DNA from: Burkholderia multivorans ATCC BAA-247
GTDB taxonomy: Bacteria > Pseudomonadota > Gammaproteobacteria > Burkholderiales > Burkholderiaceae
DNA: 64,000 nucleotides
Direction: 5' to 3'
Assembly (NCBI RefSeq): GCF_000959525.1
Contig: NZ_CP009832.1
Coordinates: forward strand, 3,162,001-3,226,000
The translations under genes and the position numbers were made by a program. This document shows positions 57,868 to 64,000 of this stretch, in pieces. The notes beneath the pieces are model-generated. The model saw only the letters and a program-made list of their open reading frames with translations, had not been told where the DNA came from and did no database searches. Numbering within the stretch: position 1 is the stretch's first letter; each line of letters opens with the position of its first letter.

Positions 57868-59937
57868 ATGCGATTCCCCGCGCTTCCCCGCCGTCGCGTG
57901 CCGGCCGCCGCCGCGCTCGCGAGCGTCGCGTTCACCCTCGCCGCATGCGGCGGCGACGACGTCACGTCGCCGCCCGCGTCGCAGCAGCCGGCCCAGACGC
58001 CGGCCGGCACGACGGCGACGCTGGCCGTGCTCGAGACGACCGATCTGCACACCAACGTGCTGTCGTACGACTACTTCAAGCTCGCCGCCGACAACTCGCT
58101 CGGCTTCGAACGCGTGTCGACGCTGATCGCGCAGGCGCGCGCGCAGTATCCGAACACGCTGCTGCTCGACAACGGCGACACGATCCAGGGGACCGCGCTG
58201 TCCGACTATCAGGCGCTCGTGAAGCCGATCGGCTGCGATCAGACGCTGGCGATCTACAAGGTGATGAACGCGGCCAAATTCGACGGCGGCGGGATCGGCA
58301 ATCACGAATTCAACTACGGACTGCCGTATCTGTCGCAGGTGACCGGCAATACGTTCGACGTCGACGGGCTCCCCGCCCCCGCGCAGCAGAAGAAATGCGC
58401 GGGGCCGAACTTCCCGCAGGTGCTCGCGAACGTGATCAGCGCGAAGACCGGCGAGCCGCTGTTCGCGCCGTACACGATCCTCACGCGCACGCTGACGGCG
58501 ACCACGCCCGACGGCAAGACCGTCAGCGCGCCGGTCAAGGTCGGCATCATCGGCTTCACGCCGCCGGCGATCATGAACTGGGACAAGCGCTGGCTCGACG
58601 GCAAGGTCTACACCACGGGGCTGAAGGAAGCCGCTCAGAAGTACATCCCCGAGATGCGCGCGAAGGGCGCCGAGCTGATCGTCGCGATCTCGCACGGCGG
58701 CCTCGACAATTCCGCCTATTCGCCGACGATGGAAAACGGCAGCTGGTGGCTGTCGACCGTGCCCGGCATCGACGCGATGCTGATCGGCCATTCGCACCAG
58801 GTGTTCCCGGATGCAACGAGCACGGTCCCGCAGTTCAATCTGCCCGGCGTCGACAAGGTCAAGGGCACCGTCAACGGCGTGCCGACTGTGATGGCGAACT
58901 ACTGGGGCAAGCACCTCGGCGTGATCAAGCTCGGCCTGAAGTTCGACGGCAAGACGTGGACCGTCGACAAGTCGCAGACGACCGTCGAGGCACGCCCGAT
59001 CCAGAACGCGGACAAGAGCTACGTCGCCGCCGATCCGTCGGTATCGGCCGCGATCGCCGCCGAACATCAGGCGACCATCGACTACGTGAAGACGCCGATC
59101 GGCTCGACCGACTACCGGATGAACACGTATTTCGCGGACGTGGGCGATCCGGGCGCGATCCAGATCGTCAACGACGCGCAGGCCGACTACGTCGCGCGCT
59201 ACGTGCAGGCGAACCTGCCGCAATACGCGTCGCTGCCGGTGCTGTCGGTCAGCGCGCCGTTCAAGAGCGGCTTCGGCGGCGGCAGCGACTACACCGACGT
59301 CGCGCCGGGCGCGCTCGCGATCAACAACGCGGCCGACCTCTACCTGTATCCGAACACCGTGTATGCGGTGAAGGTGAACGGCGCCGACGTGAAGAACTGG
59401 CTCGAGACGGCCGCGAAGCGCTTCAACACGATCGATCCGACCAAGGCGACCGTGCAGCCGCTCGTCGGCAGCTTCCCCGGCTACAACTTCGACATGTTCA
59501 CGTCGACGGACCTCAAGTACGAGATCGACGTCACGCAGCCGGTCGGCAGCCGGATCCGGAACCTGACGTACAAGGGCGCGCCGATCGATCCGAACGCCGA
59601 GTTCATCGTCGCGACGAACAACTACCGCGCGAGCGGCGGCGGCAACTTTCCGGGCCTCGATGGCAGCAAGACGATCTTCGCGTCGCCGGACGCGAACCGC
59701 GACGTGCTGATCGCCTACATCAAGCAGCGCGGCACGATCGCGCGCGCGACCGACGGCTCGCATCGCAGCTGGCGCTTCACGAAGCTCGCGAGCTCGGTCG
59801 CGCACGTGCGGTTCGCATCGGCGCCGAACCGCGTCGCGGACGCCACCGCGGCCGGCCTGACCGGCATCACGCAGGTCGCGGCCGACGACGGCTCCGGCAA
59901 GAACCTCGCGACCTACGAGATCGACCTGACGCAATGA
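57868..59937 (+). CDS. cpdB: 2',3'-cyclic-nucleotide 2'-phosphodiesterase / 3'-nucleotidase lipoprotein
   Basis: Releases nucleosides from cyclic nucleotides and 3'-nucleotides outside the cytoplasm. The 689 residues start with a lipoprotein signal (lipobox LAAC, Cys at about 28), then a metallophosphatase domain with metal motifs ETTDLHTN, LDNGDTIQG, GIGNHEFNYG, ISHGG and IGHSHQVF, and a 5'-nucleotidase C-terminal domain (SVSAPFKSGFGGGSDYTDV, NNYRASGGGNFPG). Lipid anchoring differs from the soluble periplasmic E. coli enzyme. ATG 57868 follows AGGA. Confidence 0.93.
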   Translation: MRFPALPRRRVPAAAALASVAFTLAACGGDDVTSPPASQQPAQTPAGTTATLAVLETTDLHTNVLSYDYFKLAADNSLGFERVSTLIAQARAQYPNTLLLDNGDTIQGTALSDYQALVKPIGCDQTLAIYKVMNAAKFDGGGIGNHEFNYGLPYLSQVTGNTFDVDGLPAPAQQKKCAGPNFPQVLANVISAKTGEPLFAPYTILTRTLTATTPDGKTVSAPVKVGIIGFTPPAIMNWDKRWLDGKVYTTGLKEAAQKYIPEMRAKGAELIVAISHGGLDNSAYSPTMENGSWWLSTVPGIDAMLIGHSHQVFPDATSTVPQFNLPGVDKVKGTVNGVPTVMANYWGKHLGVIKLGLKFDGKTWTVDKSQTTVEARPIQNADKSYVAADPSVSAAIAAEHQATIDYVKTPIGSTDYRMNTYFADVGDPGAIQIVNDAQADYVARYVQANLPQYASLPVLSVSAPFKSGFGGGSDYTDVAPGALAINNAADLYLYPNTVYAVKVNGADVKNWLETAAKRFNTIDPTKATVQPLVGSFPGYNFDMFTSTDLKYEIDVTQPVGSRIRNLTYKGAPIDPNAEFIVATNNYRASGGGNFPGLDGSKTIFASPDANRDVLIAYIKQRGTIARATDGSHRSWRFTKLASSVAHVRFASAPNRVADATAAGLTGITQVAADDGSGKNLATYEIDLTQ

Positions 59938-59945
59938 GGCATGCA

Positions 59946-60794
59946 ATGCAACCGATCCGGACGATGCGGCCGGCCGAAACCGGCTTCGCCGCCGCGGCGC
60001 GGCGCCTGCTGCGCGTGAAGCTGCCGCCCGCCGCGCTGCTCGCGGCGGCCGCGGCAACCGTCGCCATCGCCGTCGCGGCCGCCGGCTGGCGCGGCACGAC
60101 CGCCCTCACGCCGAGCGCCGCGCAACTCGACGAATGGCAGGCGATGGTCGCGCAGGCCGCCGAGCCGCATGCGCTCGCGCGTTTGCGCGATCTCGCGCGC
60201 GCGGGCTCGGGCGCCGCGCAGGCGGCGCTCGGCATCGCGCTCGTCGCCGCGCGCGAACCGGGGCTGCGCGACGAAGGGCGCGGCTGGCTGGAAACGGCCG
60301 CGCAGGCGCAAGGCGCCGATAACGCACCGGCCGCGCGGCGCGCGCAGCTGGCGCTCGGCAAGGCGCTGCTGCTCGGCAGCGGCGACATGCCGAAGGACTA
60401 TGCACGCGCCCGCGCGCTGCTCGGCGCCGCGGCCGAGCACGGCGACGCGGCCGCCGCGTACTACCTCGGCCTGATCTATCGCAGCGGCTACGGCACGGCG
60501 GCCGATCCCGTGCAGGCCGCGCGCTGGTTCGAAATCGCGTCGCAAGCGGAAATTCCGGCCGCGGATTTCATGCTCGCGAACGCCTACCGCGACGGCAGCG
60601 GCGTGCCGCGCGACGAAGCGCGCGCGCTCGCGCTCTATCGGCGTGCGGCCGAGCACGAGCTGCCGGAGGCCGTGCAGACGCTCGCGATGGCGTATCGCAA
60701 CGGCGAACTGGGGCTGCGGCCCGATGCGGACGCGTTCCATGCGCAGTGGATCGAGACCGCGCATGCGTTGAAGCATCCGGTAGTGGGGCCGTGA
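59946..60794 (+). CDS. Sel1-repeat (TPR-like) membrane-anchored protein
   Basis: A 282-residue protein with one N-terminal helix (about 29-50, Ala-rich) and about four Sel1-type repeats in the rest (for example ALLGAAAEHGDAAAAYYLGLIYRSGYGTAADP and FMLANAYRDGSGVPRDEARALALYRRAAEHE). Sel1 repeats mediate protein contacts. ATG 59946 has GAGG six bases upstream; an ATG at 59934 overlaps the cpdB stop as ATGA and is the alternative. Either way it is coupled to cpdB. Confidence 0.82.
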   Translation: MQPIRTMRPAETGFAAAARRLLRVKLPPAALLAAAAATVAIAVAAAGWRGTTALTPSAAQLDEWQAMVAQAAEPHALARLRDLARAGSGAAQAALGIALVAAREPGLRDEGRGWLETAAQAQGADNAPAARRAQLALGKALLLGSGDMPKDYARARALLGAAAEHGDAAAAYYLGLIYRSGYGTAADPVQAARWFEIASQAEIPAADFMLANAYRDGSGVPRDEARALALYRRAAEHELPEAVQTLAMAYRNGELGLRPDADAFHAQWIETAHALKHPVVGP

Positions 60795-60986
60795 TAGCTC
60801 AGCGAGCTGCCCCGTCCGGCGCGGGCCGCCGCACGGCGATAGCCCGCCGCACCTGACTTGACGCCCTGCGCATCGATTGCCCTCGAGCGCGATCGATGCA
60901 CGGGGTGCGGGGCACATACCGGTCGATGCGCGAACGCGCCGGCCGGCGAGCCCCGCAGTACATAGGACACGCTACCCGAACGTCGC

Positions 60987-61307
60987 CTATATCAGCCTGA
61001 TCGACAGCATCGTCAGCCAGTGCGCGGCCACGAGCGCGCTCAACAAGACTGCCCATTGAGTCGCGTTACGTCGCCTGCTTCCGAACGATACGGCTGCGAC
61101 ATAAAACAGGACCGATGGACCGAAAATGGAGGAGAGAAACCCGAGCCCCTCCCAGAAACCGACCGGGCACGCGCCAATTTCCTTGCAGCCACGCGTCATA
61201 CAGTGCTGCGGGAAGCGCTGACAGATCTCGATATCGACACCGGCCCACCCCCACCAACTGACCAGTCCGAGTATCCCGAAGATAATCGCAACGCCCTGAC
61301 GCCTCAT
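60987..61307 (-). CDS. Three-helix membrane protein, candidate Tae4 immunity protein
   Basis: A 106-residue protein with predicted helices at about 4-22, 55-74 and 83-103. RRR at 78-80 should be cytoplasmic, which places the loop 23-54 in the periplasm; this loop carries four cysteines (C30, C36, C41, C47). The start codon overlaps the tae4 stop as ATGA. Position directly after the amidase gene is where immunity genes are found, and the periplasmic loop faces the toxin's site of action. Known Tai4 immunity proteins are soluble periplasmic proteins, so this would be a different type. I recognise no family; the immunity role is inference. The remaining 192 bp to the Sel1 gene shows nothing clear. 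Confidence 0.7.
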   Translation of the reverse strand: MRRQGVAIIFGILGLVSWWGWAGVDIEICQRFPQHCMTRGCKEIGACPVGFWEGLGFLSSIFGPSVLFYVAAVSFGSRRRNATQWAVLLSALVAAHWLTMLSIRLI

Positions 61308-61921
61308 CGTACTTCCCAGAACAGGATTCGATTCGCATTTCCCAAGTCGGACCAGCCCATTGCACTTCCCGGCCGAAACGATCGCCGGCCGAGCAGACGC
61401 CCCATCACGGCTAATGCGTTGAGCGGACCGCTTATGGTCAGCCGCGCGCCGTTCCAAAGATCGATATGCCCGCCACTGGCGTTTTCCGCGCGCTCACCGG
61501 CTCGGGCCCAATAACCGTCGAACATCACAATACCGGTTCGACCTTCAATTTTCGTCTCCCAGTCTCGCCCGGTGATGTCCTCGCTCCTCCCCAACCCCGC
61601 GAACGGCTGCAATTCCAACCACGCGCCGAGCTCGTTGGCGCGCGTGGCGGTCGCTTTCCCATCGAGCAGGATCCTTCCGATGCTTGACTGCCCCCCAAGC
61701 GGTTTGATCAGCCTTGACGAGAAAGACTTCATTTCGATGCCGACGCGATGAAAGGCAACGCTCATGCGAATGGCACATTGGTTGGTATACGCGGGATTCT
61801 CATAGGGATTTCCCGACGGATAGGCGTCCCACAGTTCCTTGAATGTTATCGCCCTCAGTTGCACGCCCTTGATGGAATCAGGTGTCGTGTTCGTTCTTAT
61901 CGTTGTCGGCCTGTTTGGCAT
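61304..61921 (-). CDS. tae4: Type VI secretion amidase effector, Tae4 family
   Basis: A 205-residue peptidoglycan amidase of the NlpC/P60-like Tae4 group, which cuts the D-Glu-mDAP bond in the peptide stem of a rival's wall. Catalytic residues are visible: C49 in YTNQCAIRMSVAF and H152 in SGGHIDLWNG, with D154 following as in the family. It is about 40 residues longer than the Salmonella and Enterobacter proteins, partly at both ends. It has no signal peptide, as expected for T6SS cargo. The start at 61921 overlaps the PAAR stop (TGATG). Base composition is clearly lower in GC than neighbouring genes (about 52% in one 60-nt line counted). Confidence 0.88.
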   Translation of the reverse strand: MPNRPTTIRTNTTPDSIKGVQLRAITFKELWDAYPSGNPYENPAYTNQCAIRMSVAFHRVGIEMKSFSSRLIKPLGGQSSIGRILLDGKATATRANELGAWLELQPFAGLGRSEDITGRDWETKIEGRTGIVMFDGYWARAGERAENASGGHIDLWNGARLTISGPLNALAVMGRLLGRRSFRPGSAMGWSDLGNANRILFWEVR

Positions 61922-62514
61922 CACGTCCACCCCTTGTGCAGCAGGGCGTCTTCGCCCCAATAAATTGTGTAACTGTCGGCTCTTTCCGAATGAATTCGCG
62001 GCAACAGGCCATTGCTGTTCACGCGCCCCGCGACGGTACGCCCGTTACTCATTTCGATCAGGTATGGGTAGCTCCGCGGTATCGTGGTACCGATGCCAAC
62101 ACGCACCTGTTCGTCGAAACTGGCGCATATATCGACCTGTGCCCCCGGCGCCTCTTCGACCATCGCAACACTTGCAGCCGAGACCCTTTTGGCTGCCTCC
62201 AGCATCGCTCTCTCGTGCGATTCGAAGACCATCATCATGTTACGTTCGGCATAGAAAACCGGCGGCGGATTGCACCCACAGACATTGATATCGCCGCTCA
62301 GCGCCCATGGCTGGCCGTTCGACGCGGTGCCTGGCCAGCGTACCCCTGTCGGTGAAATAAACCCTTCCTGATTGCAGGCGGAGCAGTAAGTCTTCATATA
62401 AAGCGTGGCGATATTCACGCTCGGCGGCGGGTTCGAATAGGTCATAGTCTCGAGCCCTTCGATAATCACCGCGCTACCGCCTCGATCACCCTTAGCGAGA
62501 AAATAGCGAATCAT
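61921..62514 (-). CDS. PAAR-domain spike protein with C-terminal adaptor-like domain
   Basis: A 197-residue protein. Residues 1-92 form a PAAR domain (MIRYFLAKGDRGGSAVIIEG; paired cysteines in YCSACNQEG; SGDINVCGCNPPPVFYAERN), which caps the VgrG spike of the type VI secretion tube. After a helical linker (about 93-125) a small domain follows (PYLIEMSNGRTVAGRVNSNG to SYTIYWGEDAL). It resembles the beta-sandwich extensions found at the ends of VgrG/PAAR proteins and could dock the amidase. The start overlaps the stop of the preceding small gene as ATGA. Confidence 0.88.
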   Translation of the reverse strand: MIRYFLAKGDRGGSAVIIEGLETMTYSNPPPSVNIATLYMKTYCSACNQEGFISPTGVRWPGTASNGQPWALSGDINVCGCNPPPVFYAERNMMMVFESHERAMLEAAKRVSAASVAMVEEAPGAQVDICASFDEQVRVGIGTTIPRSYPYLIEMSNGRTVAGRVNSNGLLPRIHSERADSYTIYWGEDALLHKGWT

Positions 62515-62699
62515 TCTGTGCCACCTCGGCGAATCACGGCCGCACGTTTCACGACCGTGAAGGTTTCGGCAGATATAGGACCGTTACGGTCCGGACTGTC
62601 CATAGAGGTGTCGCCGTTATCCTGTGCGCTAGCAACGCGTTCGGTAAACGCGCCGTTGGTGGCAAAAAGATGGGGTGGCACCGCCCACTTGTTATTCAT
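62511..62699 (-). CDS. 62-residue protein of unknown function, first gene of the T6SS cassette
   Basis: Starts MNNKWAVPPHLFATNG behind a strong AAGGAG site six bases from the ATG. The sequence is polar with no signal or membrane helix; the middle (DNGDTSMDSPDRNG) looks disordered, and the end is basic (VVKRAAVIRRGG). I recognise no family. The ribosome site and ATGA coupling to the PAAR gene make translation likely. A small chaperone or cap-like accessory for loading is one possibility, but unproven. Confidence 0.65.
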   Translation of the reverse strand: MNNKWAVPPHLFATNGAFTERVASAQDNGDTSMDSPDRNGPISAETFTVVKRAAVIRRGGTE

Positions 62700-63009
62700 C
62701 GGAATCTCCTTTCTCGACGACTCGGCGAAAGTTGCCGCACCCAAATTTGCGCAATCAAGAAAGGAAGCTCAATGAGACGAATTCGAAATACTTATCAATA
62801 AGGCCCGCTGCAGTACGGTTACGCAATAACGGACACACTGTTCGAGACGCAGCTGGCCAACTCAGTTGCGACTGGCACTTGTGTTCGACTACACCGGACA
62901 CCACGCCGCCCGCTCGGAGCGGCTGCGCTTTTCGCTGTTCAGTAAGATTCGCGACGACGACGTTCTCCTCAAACGTCCGAGCACCGCCCCTGTCGCTACA
63001 ATAAGCGCC
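62700..63009. other. 310-bp divergent region between the T6SS cassette and birA
   Basis: It contains a 9-codon plus-strand ORF (62772-62801, MRRIRNTYQ) with an AAAGGAAG ribosome site. After its stop the same frame continues open for about 45 codons (QYGYAITDTLFETQLANS...), as if a longer gene had decayed. Near the end is the birA -10 box (62997-63002). The composition of the first half is AT-richer than the chromosome around it. Confidence 0.5.
62997..63002 (+). promoter_or_regulatory. -10 box immediately upstream of birA
   Basis: TACAAT ends 8 nt before the birA ATG, so transcription would begin at or next to the start codon; no ribosome site is present. The -35 is weak. Confidence 0.45.
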
Positions 63010-63933
63010 ATGAACACCCCCACCTCCCCCGACACGCCCGACACCGACGGCGCACACATCGCGCGCAGCCGGCTCGACGCGCACCTGGACGCCGCGCCGC
63101 GCGCGTGGCCGCTCGACATCGTCGCCGCGACCGGCTCGACCAACGCGGACCTCGCCGCCCGCCTGAAGACGCTGCCGCGCACCGCGCACGCACTGCCCGC
63201 GCCGCTCGTGCGCGTCGCGTTCGAGCAGACGGCCGGCCGCGGCCGGCAAGGCCGGCCGTGGTTCGCGCAACCGGGCAACGCGCTGCTGTGTTCGGTCGGC
63301 TGCATCGTGCCGCGCCCCGTCGAGGCGCTCGGCGGCCTGAGCATCGCGATCGGCGTCGCGCTCGCGGAAGGCCTCGCGACGCTGCCGCTCGACGCACGCT
63401 CGCGCGTCGCGCTCAAATGGCCGAACGACCTGCTGCTGACGGCCGCCGACGACGGCGGCACGTCGCGCATCGTCGGCAAGCTCGCCGGGATCCTGATCGA
63501 AACCGTGTGGACCACCGCCGACGCCACCGCCGTCGTGATCGGCTTCGGCATCAACGTGCGCGGCGCGGAAGCCGTCGCCGCGCAGGTCGACGCACTGCGC
63601 GCGCGCGAAGCCGCATTGGCGAGCGGACTGCCGCCGGCAGCCCTGTCGATGGCGTGCGCAAGCGCAAACCTCACCGATACGCTCGCCGCGTCGCTGAACG
63701 CGCTCACGCCCGCACTCGCGCAGTTCGCGACCGACGGGCTCGCGCCGTTCCTGCCGCGCTGGCATGCGCTGCACGCATACGCGGGCCGCGAAGTCGTGCT
63801 GCTCGAACAGGGCGTCGAACGCGCGCGCGGCATCGCGACCGGCATCGATGCGGCCGGCCAGCTGCTGCTCGACACGCCGAACGGCATTCAGGCCATCGCG
63901 GCGGGCGACGTGTCGCTGCGCGAAGCGCAATGA
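63010..63933 (+). CDS. birA: Biotin-[acetyl-CoA-carboxylase] ligase (monofunctional)
   Basis: Attaches biotin to the carrier domain of acetyl-CoA carboxylase. The 307 residues include the substrate motifs DIVAATGSTNADL, AGRGRQGRPWF (biotinyl-AMP loop) and ALKWPNDLLL, and a C-terminal SH3-like domain (LLEQGVERARGIATGID). It lacks the N-terminal DNA-binding winged helix of E. coli BirA, so it should be an enzyme only. It overlaps coaX as ATGA. Confidence 0.94.
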   Translation: MNTPTSPDTPDTDGAHIARSRLDAHLDAAPRAWPLDIVAATGSTNADLAARLKTLPRTAHALPAPLVRVAFEQTAGRGRQGRPWFAQPGNALLCSVGCIVPRPVEALGGLSIAIGVALAEGLATLPLDARSRVALKWPNDLLLTAADDGGTSRIVGKLAGILIETVWTTADATAVVIGFGINVRGAEAVAAQVDALRAREAALASGLPPAALSMACASANLTDTLAASLNALTPALAQFATDGLAPFLPRWHALHAYAGREVVLLEQGVERARGIATGIDAAGQLLLDTPNGIQAIAAGDVSLREAQ

Positions 63934-64000
63934 GCGAACCGCATCTGCTGATCGATGCCGGCAACAGCCGCATCAAATGGGCGCTCGCCGATGCGCAGCG
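63930..64000 (+). CDS. coaX: Type III pantothenate kinase (start only)
   Basis: The first 23 codons, MSEPHLLIDAGNSRIKWALA, contain the DxGNSR phosphate-binding motif of CoaX, which phosphorylates pantothenate for coenzyme A. The birA-coaX order with overlapping start and stop is common in betaproteobacteria. The rest lies beyond the window. Confidence 0.88.
   Translation, partial: MSEPHLLIDAGNSRIKWALADAQ

Noticed and set aside
60794-60986. Possible additional gene between the Sel1 gene and the membrane protein
   Set aside because: Frames here are short and run through flanking sequence without a ribosome site.
62675-63004. Plus-strand 109-codon frame ahead of birA
   Set aside because: Overlaps the strong ribosome site and start of the 62-residue gene on the other strand and has no family features.

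Overview
The window is a contiguous piece of a Burkholderia chromosome, most likely chromosome 1 of a Burkholderia cepacia complex species. This rests on recognised protein families and gene order plus uniformly high-GC codon use (strong G/C at third positions); no database was searched. Coding density is high. I see no rRNA, tRNA, CRISPR array, insertion sequence or prophage. The only stretch that looks transferred is a lower-GC cassette at 60987-62699.

Layout. 1-4709 is an aa3 cytochrome c oxidase operon on the minus strand (ctaC with an OmpA tail, ctaD, a small assembly protein, ctaG, a DUF2970 protein, ctaE cut by the window edge). 4788-8459 holds a DUF2244 protein, a BioC-like methyltransferase, comF, trmL and a macro-domain deacetylase. 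8552-10840 is the conserved yibN-grxC-secB-gpsA group, divergent from gpmA, ctpA and a ThiF/MoeB-type gene. 14453-19678 is gshA-gshB-EIIA-ptsH-ptsI, a PTS without sugar permeases that is therefore probably regulatory. 19920-21793 is glnK-amtB behind a sigma-54 promoter, followed by ubiK and comM on the plus strand. 25925-30669 is the C4-dicarboxylate set dctA-dctB-dctD with its own sigma-54 promoter.

31038-38910 is a six-gene catabolic operon (bifunctional hydratase/dehydrogenase, two acyl-CoA dehydrogenases, a CoA transferase, a DUF485 protein and an ActP-type symporter). It resembles pimelate/dicarboxylate beta-oxidation clusters and is divergent from a LysR regulator with two perfect palindromes between them. 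Next come a gamma-glutamyltransferase (40158-42029), tauABC (42051-44864), lipB-lipA, a DUF2917/LysR pair, ybeD, dat and dacC (45120-50995). 51604-57537 contains an alpha/beta hydrolase, a 2Fe-2S ferredoxin and an MCE-type lipid transport operon (permease, ATPase, MlaD-like protein, auxiliary lipoprotein, VanZ protein). cpdB and a Sel1-repeat gene follow.

60987-62699 is the most novel region: four tightly overlapping minus-strand genes encoding a 62-residue unknown, a PAAR spike protein, a Tae4-type peptidoglycan amidase and a three-helix membrane protein with four cysteines in its predicted periplasmic loop. This reads as an orphan type VI secretion effector cassette with an unusual, membrane-bound candidate immunity protein. 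birA and the start of coaX close the window.
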